The notes beneath the pieces are model-generated. The model had not been told where the DNA came from, did not search any database, and worked only from the letters and a program-made list of their open reading frames with translations. A stretch of DNA of 64,000 nucleotides from an uncultured Opitutaceae bacterium. GTDB lineage: Bacteria > Verrucomicrobiota > Verrucomicrobiia > Opitutales > Opitutaceae. Within the stretch, counting starts at the first letter, position 1. Every line of letters begins with the position of its first letter. A program made the position numbers and the translations under genes. The stretch spans positions 22,902-86,901 of the forward strand of contig CALFNN010000082.1 of NCBI GenBank assembly GCA_937902925.1, written 5' to 3'. Positions 35,308 to 43,804 of the stretch are shown in pieces.

Positions 35308-36711
35308 TCAACGAAAGTAACGCTGCAATTCGTCGGCGGTGAATGCCGCCGTTGCGCGCGGCGGGGCGTTGAGGACCTCGATGTATTCCTTCGCCGAATG
35401 GCGGAGTTCGATGCTCCGCACCGCGGCATCCTCACCCGCCACCGTGATCACGCCGATACCCCGGCGGAGCGCGGCGGTGCGCGCGATCAGGACAAGGCGC
35501 CACGCCGCGCCCGTGCGCTGACCGTAGATTTCGAAATCGTTTTCGAGCGCGGCAAAATCCAGGCGCAAGATATGCAGGAGCGCGGCATCGGCGGCCTGAA
35601 CGCGCGGATCCGGCGGCAGCGATTGTTCGCCCTTGGCGTCGCGGACGAGCATGCCCACGGCATCGAGGATGATCGTGCGCTCTTCCGGCGCCGTGTAATG
35701 CAGGCTCAATCCGCGCATCGCCGAGACGCGCACTTCGCCGGCGAGCTCGACCGGTTGTTTCTTGAAAGGAAAGAAACGGCGTTCGGTGAACTCCGCCGTC
35801 GTGTCAGGCTGGCGCGCGAACGTGGCGACGAGATCCGCCCAGCCCGGGGCGTCGGCGGCGAGCCGGTGGGCTGGATTCACCAGCGGATCGGGATCCGCCG
35901 CACGGATGAAGGTTGTGCCGAGGAGCAGCAGGGCGAAAGTTGCGCCGGCGAGCGACCAGCGACGCCGCTGACGGCGAACCGCAGGCCAGCGCCACAACAA
36001 GAGTTCCGCAATGAGGCGAAAGTGCAGCCAGACCTGAGTGGCGTTGTCGCGCACGTAGTGAAAGTGCGAGACACCGCCCTCCGCCCGGGAAAAATAGCGC
36101 ACGGGCGCCGTGAGGTTCCGCGGCGGCACGCCGGCCCAGCAAAGGCGCACCGATGACTCGGTGTCGAAGTCGTAGCGCCGGCCTCCGCGACACGATCCCA
36201 GCACCGCGAGCAGCGGCGCCAGGGGATAGATGCGAAAGCCGAACAGCGGATCGGCAATGCCGCGGCCCAGCAGCTCGAAACGGACGAGCCAGATGCTGAG
36301 CTTCCGGCCATGCAACCGCGCGGGCGGGATGTTGGCGGGAAAGATCGGGCGGCCGAGGACCATGGTGTTCAAGTGCCGTTGCGAGGCCGCCATGAACTTC
36401 GCGATGCTCGCGGCGGGATGCTGGCCGTCGGCATCCATGACCAGCGCGTGGGTGAAACCGCGGTCGGTGGCCGCGCGCGCCCCGGCGAGCACCGCGGCAC
36501 CCTTGCCGGCGTTGCGCGGCATCAGGAGCACGGTCAGGCCCGGCTCGGTCTCCGCCAGCTTGATCACCGGGTCGGCGCTGCCGTCGGTGCTGCCATCGAC
36601 CACGACGAACACGGGGTGCCAATGCCGCAATACCTCGCACACGACTTCGTGCAGGCGCGGACCGGTGTTGTAGGTCGGCAGGATCACGAGGTGGGTTTGG
36701 GACGCTGTCAT
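35308..36711 (-). CDS. fused family-2 glycosyltransferase and LolA-like protein
   Basis: A 467-residue fusion. Residues 1-245: GT-A glycosyltransferase/dolichyl-phosphate mannose synthase type, with LVILPTYNTGPRLHEVV, VVVDGSTDGS and ALVMDADGQHP (DxD-type metal site). Residues about 249-270 are a transmembrane/export helix (WSLAGATFALLLLGTTFIRA). Residues about 275-467 are LolA-like (TTAEFTERRFFPFKKQPVEL, GLSLHYTAPEERTIILDAVG). The topology makes sense: glycosyltransferase in the cytoplasm, LolA half in the periplasm. In related clusters these are two separate genes. The single open frame has no frameshift sign. Confidence 0.85.
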   Translation of the reverse strand: MTASQTHLVILPTYNTGPRLHEVVCEVLRHWHPVFVVVDGSTDGSADPVIKLAETEPGLTVLLMPRNAGKGAAVLAGARAATDRGFTHALVMDADGQHPAASIAKFMAASQRHLNTMVLGRPIFPANIPPARLHGRKLSIWLVRFELLGRGIADPLFGFRIYPLAPLLAVLGSCRGGRRYDFDTESSVRLCWAGVPPRNLTAPVRYFSRAEGGVSHFHYVRDNATQVWLHFRLIAELLLWRWPAVRRQRRRWSLAGATFALLLLGTTFIRAADPDPLVNPAHRLAADAPGWADLVATFARQPDTTAEFTERRFFPFKKQPVELAGEVRVSAMRGLSLHYTAPEERTIILDAVGMLVRDAKGEQSLPPDPRVQAADAALLHILRLDFAALENDFEIYGQRTGAAWRLVLIARTAALRRGIGVITVAGEDAAVRSIELRHSAKEYIEVLNAPPRATAAFTADELQRYFR

Positions 36712-36720
36712 GGGGCCGGC

Positions 36721-37464
36721 TTACGCAATCGCGACGGGAGCTGTTCCGCGAAACCACGCCTCGATGTCGGCGGTGAGTTCCGAGGTGCTCGCAGTCGTGC
36801 CCGTGGGGATGAGGGGGCCGGCGGTCACGGCGATGTGGGCGGGAAACCGCGGCAGCCGCCACCAGGCGCGGCCTTTGGTGAGGACGTCGGAATCCGTTGT
36901 GATACGCACAAGGCGGATCGGCGCGCGGGCACGCCGGGCAATCAGCACGAAACCCGACTTGAAGGGCAGCGGTCCCTGGCCGGGCGGCTGCCGGGTGCCT
37001 TCGGGAAAGACGATCAGGGTATGACCGCTGGCGACTTTGTGCGCGGCGCGGCGCACGAGGTCCGGTCCGCCGTCGTTGGCCAGATAACCGGCGCGCCGGG
37101 CGGCGGCACCCAGCACCGGATTGCGGCGAATGGCAGGTTTGAAAATGCACACCGCCTCGGGGGTCCGCGCGAGCAGACAAGTGATGTCGATCAGGGCGGT
37201 GTGATTCGCGGCGATCACGAGTCCGCCGTGCGGTCCGGTGCCGAAGCCCTCGTAGCGGACGTGAACCAGCCGAGCGATTTCGCACCAAGCGTGGAAGGCC
37301 GCGAAGTGCCGGTGGATCAGCCGCTGGAAAAAGCGCTCCGTCCGCTCGGTCGCCGGCAGCCAGCCGGTCAGCGCGCTCAGCAGGCTCAACTCCAAGCCGC
37401 CGGCGGCAAAGAGCAGCAGCGTGACATAATAGGCCGGCAGGTTATAGATCGAGCGAAGTGTCAT
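36721..37464 (-). CDS. 1-acyl-glycerol-3-phosphate acyltransferase-like protein (PlsC family)
   Basis: A 247-residue protein with an N-terminal membrane segment (YYVTLLLFAAGGLELSLLSA). The catalytic HxxxxD motif is in ANHTALIDI, and the substrate motif is FPEGTRQPPG. PlsC-type enzymes in aryl-polyene clusters are thought to join the polyene to a glycerolipid head group. It is coupled by ATGA to the gene before it. Confidence 0.85.
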   Translation of the reverse strand: MTLRSIYNLPAYYVTLLLFAAGGLELSLLSALTGWLPATERTERFFQRLIHRHFAAFHAWCEIARLVHVRYEGFGTGPHGGLVIAANHTALIDITCLLARTPEAVCIFKPAIRRNPVLGAAARRAGYLANDGGPDLVRRAAHKVASGHTLIVFPEGTRQPPGQGPLPFKSGFVLIARRARAPIRLVRITTDSDVLTKGRAWWRLPRFPAHIAVTAGPLIPTGTTASTSELTADIEAWFRGTAPVAIA

Positions 37465-38396
37465 GGACGGGCGCGTTGCGATGCCGGGCCGTGCGCGGTC
37501 GGCGCCTCCGGGTTGAGTGGAAGAAAATTAAACCAGAGAAACGGATGCCGGCGGACGAGAACCTCCAACCGTGCGAGAACCGCCTGAAAGTGCCGGCGGG
37601 CTGCCCGGGTGTTGCCTTCGCGATCGCTGGCCGGATCCGGAGTGAACACCGGTGATGCGTAGACGCGCAGTGCATCCTCCGCTTCATCCGGCACGGCGGT
37701 GCAAAACACGACCGGCCGCTCGAAGAGCATCGCAAGATGATAGATCGTGAAGGGAAACAGGCGCGATGCGCCGAGAAACTGAAAAGCCTCGGTCTTCGAG
37801 CTGAATTCCGGCCGGTCGCATTTCAGCGCCACCGAGTCGCCGGCCTCGATGGCCACCTTCAAGTCGAAGAGAAGTTCCGAGGGGTTGTTGACCCAGAGGA
37901 ATGAAACCTTGCCGGCGAAGCGCTGGCCGAGCAGGCGCGTGTCAGTGGAATTGCCCACGCGGAGCCGGAGAATCGAAACGCGCCGACCGCGCTCGCCCAA
38001 AAGGTAGCCGAGTAAATCGGAGCCGCCAAAATGAAACGCGCCGAAGAGCGCCGGCCGGTCCGATGTCACCAAGGCGTCGAAGCCCGCGGCGTTGTCGGGT
38101 TCCATCCGGCAGGCGACCGGCGCGCCACGACCGGCGCGAAGCATCAGCGTGAGATTGGTTGTCAGGGCAAAAAAGTGCCGCCACACCTCGACCAGGCGCG
38201 CAGGGCGGCCAAAGACGGTCGTGAGGTAGCGGCGGGAATGCGCGCGCTGCACCGGCAAAAGCGCGAGCCCGACCCAGGTGCCGGCCATGAGGAGCGGTTG
38301 GAAGACCCACCGTGGCCACCAGTGGTGGGCCCACAGCAGAAAATCGCAGCCCCAACTCGGGCCGAGATTGCGGGTGAGCGCGGCGGAAGGGTTCAT
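37461..38396 (-). CDS. LpxL/HtrB-type lysophospholipid acyltransferase
   Basis: A 311-residue protein. It has the catalytic HxxxxD motif GAFHFGGSDLLG (about 120-131), VALKCDRPEF and RHPFLWFNFLPLN near the C-terminus, all typical of the lipid A acyltransferase superfamily. The start ATG at 38396 overlaps the previous stop (ATGA); an ATG two codons upstream is also possible. It probably acylates the polyene lipid rather than lipid A, given its place in the operon. Confidence 0.85.
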   Translation of the reverse strand: MNPSAALTRNLGPSWGCDFLLWAHHWWPRWVFQPLLMAGTWVGLALLPVQRAHSRRYLTTVFGRPARLVEVWRHFFALTTNLTLMLRAGRGAPVACRMEPDNAAGFDALVTSDRPALFGAFHFGGSDLLGYLLGERGRRVSILRLRVGNSTDTRLLGQRFAGKVSFLWVNNPSELLFDLKVAIEAGDSVALKCDRPEFSSKTEAFQFLGASRLFPFTIYHLAMLFERPVVFCTAVPDEAEDALRVYASPVFTPDPASDREGNTRAARRHFQAVLARLEVLVRRHPFLWFNFLPLNPEAPTAHGPASQRARP

Positions 38397-39049
38397 AGCC
38401 ATGCGAGCGACCACGCTCCACCGATACCATGCCAGTTCAGAGTCCGCCGGCTGGCGAGGTCCTGCGCAAAATCCTGCAGGGTCGGGCAGACGCCTTCGGA
38501 CTGAGCGTCCGGGGAGAAGGCGACGTGCGCCACGGCGCCGGCGGGTTGGCGGGTCAGGATCGCAGCGAACGCAAACGACGTGGCCGAAGCCACGCGCCGC
38601 TCGAGCATCCACGTGCCGCGCTCCTCGCCACCGACGACCGCGACGCGGGCGGCCGGTTCGAGCAGCGCGGTCAACAAAGCCTGCTCGACCAAACGCGTTC
38701 GCCCCGCGAGCGGCCAGAGACGGGCAATGGGTTGCTGCCGTCCGATCAGCACCTGCTGCGCGCCCCCGGGGTGAATCGACGCGTGGAACCACAGCGGGCT
38801 CGCCGCGGGAAAGCTCGTGAGGAATTCCTCGAGCGCCCGCGTCTCGGCAAAGCTCGATGCATACACGAGGGCATCCTCCGGTGCCAGCGGTGCGCCATCG
38901 AGCACCGAGCCGATGAGCAGGCCGAGGTGCGTCATCCGCCGTAGCGCGGGGCGCGGAAATTTGTCGGCCAGCCGCAGCCGCGCCTCCGCCGCCCTCTCGG
39001 TGGCCGGGGGGAGTTCGACGCGCAGGTGGTGAATGAACCGCTCAGTCAT
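38393..39049 (-). CDS. beta-ketoacyl synthase chain-length-factor-like protein
   Basis: A 218-residue protein containing LIGSVLDGAPLAPEDALVYA, FHASIHPGGAQQVLIGR and the repeated LLEPAARVAVVGGEE, as in the N-terminal half of a ketosynthase (PF13723-like). It has no active-site Cys in a ketosynthase context, so it is likely a structural partner or chain-length factor for a full ketosynthase. It overlaps the upstream ketosynthase gene by 8 bp. Also seen in other aryl-polyene clusters (established knowledge). Confidence 0.75.
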   Translation of the reverse strand: MTERFIHHLRVELPPATERAAEARLRLADKFPRPALRRMTHLGLLIGSVLDGAPLAPEDALVYASSFAETRALEEFLTSFPAASPLWFHASIHPGGAQQVLIGRQQPIARLWPLAGRTRLVEQALLTALLEPAARVAVVGGEERGTWMLERRVASATSFAFAAILTRQPAGAVAHVAFSPDAQSEGVCPTLQDFAQDLASRRTLNWHGIGGAWSLAWL

Positions 39050-40169
39050 GGGTGAGGAGCATCGCGGCGTGGGCCCCGCCGAACGCGTTGCTGGTGAGAA
39101 TCGCCCCGTCGAATTCCGCGCTGGAAAGCGATTCGAGCGCGACGGTGTCGGTGAAACTCGGCGCGGCGCCGCCGACGGTGCCGGGGATCTTACCCGCCGC
39201 GCCCGCGCTGGATCCGCGCAGCGCGGCGATCGCAATCGCGAGCTCGACCAACCCGCAGCTTCCGAGCGTGTGGCCGAGGCTTCCTTTCCACGAGACGAGG
39301 GGTGCGCTTGGAAACTGACGTGCGAAAACTTCCGCTTCCAGTCGTCCCGCCTCGAGCGTGCCGGTGCCATGGCCCTTCACCCACACGCGCCGTCCGCCGG
39401 TGGTGGCGGCGATCGCGGCGGCGCACGCGGCGAAGCCGGCGCCGTCCGGGCGGTTGCCGGTGAAATGAAACATCTCGTTGTGCAGCGCGTGCGCGGCGAG
39501 CTGGAACGGCGTGGCGTCGCGCGTGAGCACCGCGAAGGCGGCGCCGTCGCCCAGGCCGATCGAACCCGTCTCCCGCACCGAGTAGGGCGCGGGCATGATG
39601 CCATTGAGGATTTTCAGGCTGTGAAATCCGCCGGCGACAAACGGACTCACGAAATCGAAGGAGAAGACGAGGACGCGATCCGCCAGGTCCGCGTGCAGCA
39701 GGCGCGCGGCGTGAGCGAGGCCGAGATGTGCCGTGACGCACGCGTGCGAGAAGACCTGCACATTCTCGCCCCAGTCGAAGTCGGCGCGGAGCAAGTCGAC
39801 CGTCGCGAATGGCGTGCCGTGCGCGAGATGGCGCGGGTCGTGATCGCGCGTGAAGGCGTAGAAACTGCCGACGCCGAAATTACTGCTCGTCACGATGACG
39901 GGACTCCGTGCCGAACCCCACGCGGCGGGAGGGATGGCGGCGGCCATTTCCTTCAGGCGGGCGAGCCAGTGCGGAGGCAGCGTTTCGTCCATCGGCCCGA
40001 GGAGGGCGAGCGGCACGAGGTCGCCGCCGTCGCGACCGAGCACCGGGGAGAACGCGAGCGCGCGCCGACCCGCGAGCAGGGCGGTGGCGGTGGCTGCGGC
40101 GCTGCCGAAAGGCGTGAGGCAGTCGCATGCCTCGACTCCGACGGAAAGCTGGTCAGCCAAGGCATTCAT
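39042..40169 (-). CDS. beta-ketoacyl-ACP synthase (cluster copy 2)
   Basis: A 375-residue thiolase-fold enzyme. Active-site Cys in VFSHACVTAHLG, His in VKGHGTGTLEAG, second His in KGSLGHTLGSCGLVE, so the Cys-His-His triad is complete. It is shorter than FabF (about 410), with a compressed N-terminus. Chain elongation of the polyene is the likely role. It follows an ACP gene by 12 bp. Confidence 0.85.
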   Translation of the reverse strand: MNALADQLSVGVEACDCLTPFGSAAATATALLAGRRALAFSPVLGRDGGDLVPLALLGPMDETLPPHWLARLKEMAAAIPPAAWGSARSPVIVTSSNFGVGSFYAFTRDHDPRHLAHGTPFATVDLLRADFDWGENVQVFSHACVTAHLGLAHAARLLHADLADRVLVFSFDFVSPFVAGGFHSLKILNGIMPAPYSVRETGSIGLGDGAAFAVLTRDATPFQLAAHALHNEMFHFTGNRPDGAGFAACAAAIAATTGGRRVWVKGHGTGTLEAGRLEAEVFARQFPSAPLVSWKGSLGHTLGSCGLVELAIAIAALRGSSAGAAGKIPGTVGGAAPSFTDTVALESLSSAEFDGAILTSNAFGGAHAAMLLTHD

Positions 40170-40181
40170 CCGGCGGAACGC

Positions 40182-40448
40182 TCAGAATCCGCTGACGTGA
40201 GCCCGAAGGTAGGCGGAGAGGGCGTTGACGCTGCCGAGCGCCCGACGGGATTCCTCGCTGCTCCCGATCTTGACGCCGAATTCCTTTTCGAGCGCGAGGA
40301 CGAGTTCGAGGGCATCGATCGAATCCAGGCCGAAGCGCGGCGAACCAATGAGCGGTTCGTCGTCGGGGATGTCCTCGGGCCGGACACCGTCGAGTTTGAG
40401 CGTGGCGACGATGAGGGTCTTGAGCCGGAGGGTGGGCGGGTTGGACAT
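40182..40448 (-). CDS. acyl carrier protein (cluster copy 2)
   Basis: An 88-residue protein with the 4'-phosphopantetheine site GLDSIDALELV (Ser at about 50) and acidic helix II (LALEKEFGVKI). It lies between two ketosynthase genes with 7- and 12-bp spacers, which marks it as the dedicated carrier of the polyene pathway. Confidence 0.85.
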   Translation of the reverse strand: MSNPPTLRLKTLIVATLKLDGVRPEDIPDDEPLIGSPRFGLDSIDALELVLALEKEFGVKIGSSEESRRALGSVNALSAYLRAHVSGF

Positions 40449-40455
40449 AGGCAGA

Positions 40456-41721
40456 TCAGGCTGGGCGGCGGAGGAGATGGCAGACGTTGCTGCCGCCAAA
40501 GCCGCTGCTGTTGTTGAGCGCGAGGCGGGGCGCCTCCTCGAGGGATGTGGGGGGCAGGTCGAGGCCGTCGCAAACGGGGTCCGGCTCCTCGAGATGGGCG
40601 GCGCCGGGGATGAAACCCTCGCTGAGCGCGAGCGTGCAGAACGCCGCTTCCATCGCCCCCGCGAGCGAAAGGCCGTGCCCCGTGAGGGCCTTGGTGCTGC
40701 TGACGCGCGGTCTCGCCCCGGACGACGTGAAGACCGAATGCAGCGCCAGCACCTCGGAGCGATCGCCGGCGGGCGTGGAAGTTGCGTGGGCGTTGACGTA
40801 GCCGACGTCGGCCGCGTTCACACCGGCGTCGGCCAGCGTGCGGCGCATCGCCTCGCGCAAACCGGCGCCCTCGGGATGCGAAATCGCGACGCTGTGGCCG
40901 TCGCCCGCCTGGCCCCAGCCGACCAATTCGGCCTGAATCCGCGCACCGCGCTTTCGCGCGAGCGTGGCGTCCTCGACAACTAAGGCGACGGCGCCGCCCG
41001 TGCCGACGAAGCCATCACGTCGCCGGTCGAAGGGGCGCGAGGCCGTCGCCGGATCGGGGTTGTGCGACAGCGCGCGCAGGCTCGAGAACGAGACGACGCT
41101 CTCGGCGGTCAGGTCCTCCGCGCCGACCACGAGCATCCGCTGCTGGCGGCCGAGGCGGATTTCGTCCATCGCATAGCCCAGGGCGTGACTCGAGGACGCG
41201 CAGGCGGAGACGAAGCCGCAGACCGCGCCGGTGATCTTGTAGTGTGCCGCAAGGTTGAAATTCAGGGTGCCGGCGATCGAGGAGATGATGCCCATCGGAT
41301 TGCCGCGCTCGCCGCGTGTGGCGTGCATCTGGGTGAGGAAATTGCCGAGCAGGAACGGCGAGCCGGCCGAGGCGCAGAACAATCCGGTCGTGCCATCGCC
41401 GAGTTCCGCCGGAGCGAGGCCGGCCTCGGCGAGCGCCTGCTGGAGCGCGCAGAGCGCATAGACGCCGTGCGGTGCGAGGCCGCGAAGGAGTTCGCGGTCG
41501 ACCGAAAACTGGTCCGGCCAGGTCCAGTCGCGCCAGTTGGGCGTCGGAAAGGAAAACCCCTTCACGGTGCCGGCGACCTTGACCGGCAGGTTGGAATTGC
41601 CGAAGAACTCCACCGGCTCGAAGCCGTGCTGTAATTCGCGCAGGTGGCGCAGCACCGTGGAGCGTTCGTGCCCGATGCTGGTGATGAAACCCAGACCGGT
41701 GATGACGGGCAGCGGCGGCAT
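40456..41721 (-). CDS. beta-ketoacyl-ACP synthase, FabF type (cluster copy 1)
   Basis: A 421-residue full-length ketosynthase. Active-site Cys in GFVSACASSSHAL, His in VNAHATSTPAGD, and second His in TKALTGHGLSLAGAME; the C-terminal NNSSGFGGSNVCHLLRR matches FabF. The ATG at 41721 is used; a TTG three codons upstream is the alternative. Likely the main elongating ketosynthase. Confidence 0.9.
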   Translation of the reverse strand: MPPLPVITGLGFITSIGHERSTVLRHLRELQHGFEPVEFFGNSNLPVKVAGTVKGFSFPTPNWRDWTWPDQFSVDRELLRGLAPHGVYALCALQQALAEAGLAPAELGDGTTGLFCASAGSPFLLGNFLTQMHATRGERGNPMGIISSIAGTLNFNLAAHYKITGAVCGFVSACASSSHALGYAMDEIRLGRQQRMLVVGAEDLTAESVVSFSSLRALSHNPDPATASRPFDRRRDGFVGTGGAVALVVEDATLARKRGARIQAELVGWGQAGDGHSVAISHPEGAGLREAMRRTLADAGVNAADVGYVNAHATSTPAGDRSEVLALHSVFTSSGARPRVSSTKALTGHGLSLAGAMEAAFCTLALSEGFIPGAAHLEEPDPVCDGLDLPPTSLEEAPRLALNNSSGFGGSNVCHLLRRPA

Positions 41722-41738
41722 GAACAACAACGTCGCAC

Positions 41739-42125
41739 TCAGACCGTCGCCGGGACCGCGACCTTCCGGCGGATGAAACCACGCAGATCGTCGAGCGTGC
41801 GCACCTGGATGATTTCCTGATTGCTGATGGTGATGCCGAAGAGGTCCTCGGCGAAAAAAACGACCTCGGTGATGGCCAGCGAATCGAAGCCCAGGTCGTC
41901 GATCAGCCGCGTGCTTCCGGGCAACTCGGCCAATGGAACCGCCGAGGTGCGCGGGATATAATCCTCCAGGATGGCCAGCAGCACCGGGTCGAGTTCCGCG
42001 GGTCCGCCGCCGGCTTGAAACCGCTCGAAGGCCGCGCGCGCGCCGGCGGGCAGGTGCCGGATGCTTTCCTCGCGGTCGGCCAAGGCCGTGGCGCGGGGAG
42101 CGGAAGAGGAAGGGGCGGGGTTCAT
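41739..42125 (-). CDS. acyl carrier protein (cluster copy 1) with N-terminal extension
   Basis: A 128-residue protein. The ACP domain is in the C-terminal 80 residues, with DDLGFDSLAITEVVFFAEDL (pantetheine Ser in DSL). A 45-residue Ala-rich extension precedes it (ADREESIRHLPAGARAAFER). Likely the starter or elongation carrier of the aryl-polyene pathway. It is co-directional with the methyltransferase, 43 bp upstream. Confidence 0.85.
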   Translation of the reverse strand: MNPAPSSSAPRATALADREESIRHLPAGARAAFERFQAGGGPAELDPVLLAILEDYIPRTSAVPLAELPGSTRLIDDLGFDSLAITEVVFFAEDLFGITISNQEIIQVRTLDDLRGFIRRKVAVPATV

Positions 42126-42168
42126 GGGACGGACGCGAGAAGGATTGCCGACGAAGCGGAGGATGGGG

Positions 42169-42897
42169 TCAGGCCTTCACCGCCGAGTATTCGCTGAACA
42201 AACCGAGGACCGTGTCGCGTTTCACGTCCCGGAGGCCAGCCGCGCGGAGGGCGGCGAGCACATCGGTGGGCGGCACGCAGGCGTCCATGGTCTCCCAGTA
42301 GTAGTGCATCATGTCGCGAGCCTCCTTGCTGCGGGTGAACAGCCGGGTGAGAAACGGATAGGTCCGGCCGAAATAGAGGCGGAACAAAAAGCGGGGAAAA
42401 CGGCCGGCGGGTTTGGTGACTTCGAGGATCAGGAGTTTCCCCGTGGGTTTCAGGACGCGGCGGTATTCGCGGAATGTCTGCTCGAGGCTCGTCACGTGCC
42501 GCAGGGCGTAGCCCATGGTGAGAAAGTCGAAGGAATTGTCCGCCAGCGGCATGTTTTCCGCCCGGCCCAACACGAAGCGCGCCGTGAGCTTGGTTCGGGC
42601 GACGGCCAGCATGCCGGCGCTCGGATCGAGGCACGTGATATTCTCGGCGGTGCCGAGAATCTTTGCGGCTTCGACCGCGACGAGGCCGGTGCCGCAGGCC
42701 ACGTCGAGCAAATGATCGCCCGGGCGCAGTCCGTGCTGCTTCAGCGTGCGGCGGCGGTAGGCGGCGCCGCTGTGCAGAAACCCCCAATCCACCACGGCGT
42801 CGTAATGTTTCGCCCCCCGGTCGAACAGCCGGTTGACGAATTCCGGTTTGGCCTCGGGAGTGGGATAGTGGGCCGCGAGGGTGGGATGAGGAAGCAT
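42169..42897 (-). CDS. UbiE/Coq5-like SAM methyltransferase
   Basis: A 242-residue class I methyltransferase. Motif I is LLDVACGTGLVAVEAAKI, the acidic strand is ITCLDPSAGMLAVAR, and a UbiE-like core reads NSFDFLTMGYALRHV. UbiE-like enzymes in aryl-polyene clusters are thought to methylate the aromatic head. First biosynthetic gene of the operon, 96 bp behind the sigma factor gene. Confidence 0.85.
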   Translation of the reverse strand: MLPHPTLAAHYPTPEAKPEFVNRLFDRGAKHYDAVVDWGFLHSGAAYRRRTLKQHGLRPGDHLLDVACGTGLVAVEAAKILGTAENITCLDPSAGMLAVARTKLTARFVLGRAENMPLADNSFDFLTMGYALRHVTSLEQTFREYRRVLKPTGKLLILEVTKPAGRFPRFLFRLYFGRTYPFLTRLFTRSKEARDMMHYYWETMDACVPPTDVLAALRAAGLRDVKRDTVLGLFSEYSAVKA

Positions 42898-42993
42898 GAT
42901 GCGAGGCTGGACCGCGGAGCGAAACGAAAAAGGTGGATGGCGACCGGATGTGCGGACGGACCCAGGCGGGTGCGATGCGGTGTCGTGCTGGAA

Positions 42994-43671
42994 TCAGGCA
43001 CACGCCAATTCGCGACGGGCGGCGGGGTGGACTGGATTGAAACGCGCTCGAGGCTGGCCGGGCGGCCCGGCCTCGGGTGAAGGGTCATCGACGAGGGCCC
43101 GAAGGCTGGCGCGCGCCCGGGCGATGCGACTTTTTACGGTGCCGAGACTGATGCCGAGTTCCCGGGCGATTTCTTCATACGAGTAGTCCCGGGAATTGCG
43201 CAGGATCAGAATTTCGCGCGCCCCCTTGCCGAGTCGGTCCATGGCAAGACCGACGAGTTCGGAGAATTCGGTGATGAGCGCCTCGCGCGCCGGATCCGCG
43301 GCGTCAGTGACAAGCCGGTCCGAAAACGTCGCCTGCTGCGCCTCGCCTATCGGGCTGTCGAGGGAAATGGTCGCATGCCGGTGCCGACGGAAAAAATACC
43401 AGTAGCGGTTGCGCGCCAGATTGAGGGCGATGCGATACAGCCACGTGGCCAGCGAGGCGTCGCCGCGAAAATTCACGAGCGCGCGGTGGGCGCGAATGAA
43501 GGTGTCTTGGGCGATCTCCTCGGCATCGGCGTGGTTCTTGAGCGTCGCAAATCCCACCGCGAACATGCGGGCCCGGTAACGGATTACGATTTCGGCAAAG
43601 GCCGCTTCGTCACCGGCTAAAAAACGGCGCACCAGCCCGGCGTCGAGCTGCGCCTCCTGGCCCAACTTCAT
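42994..43671 (-). CDS. ECF (RpoE-like) sigma-70 factor
   Basis: 225 residues from the ATG at 43671 (MKLGQEAQLDAGLVRR). Region 2: NHADAEEIAQDTFIRAHRAL, ASLATWLYRIALNLARN. Region 4: RDYSYEEIARELGISLGTVK followed by SRIARARASL. A longer in-frame ATG at 43752 adds 27 residues. The predicted transcription start from the shared promoter falls on that ATG, which favours the shorter start unless the message is leaderless. No anti-sigma gene is adjacent. It may drive the aryl-polyene operon directly downstream. Confidence 0.85.
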   Translation of the reverse strand: MKLGQEAQLDAGLVRRFLAGDEAAFAEIVIRYRARMFAVGFATLKNHADAEEIAQDTFIRAHRALVNFRGDASLATWLYRIALNLARNRYWYFFRRHRHATISLDSPIGEAQQATFSDRLVTDAADPAREALITEFSELVGLAMDRLGKGAREILILRNSRDYSYEEIARELGISLGTVKSRIARARASLRALVDDPSPEAGPPGQPRARFNPVHPAARRELACA

Positions 43672-43758
43672 GGCGCGTCCGCTGGATTCGACGGCGGCGT
43701 TATTTTGGCATTCCGGTTTGAACGAGGATGAGAGCTCGGTGGAAGCGATCATGCCCCA

Positions 43759-43804
43759 AGGCTAACCGAGTCGGGCTCCGACGGTAATGGGGTGTTGTGC
43801 TAAC
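43759..43804 (-). promoter_or_regulatory. shared bipartite promoter, copy 7 (before ECF sigma gene)
   Basis: On the minus strand: GTTAGCACAACACCCCAT (43804-43787), exactly 22 nt, then TAGCCT (43764-43759). The left half is degenerate. Predicted start near 43752. It may control both the sigma factor and the polyene operon behind it. Confidence 0.55.
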
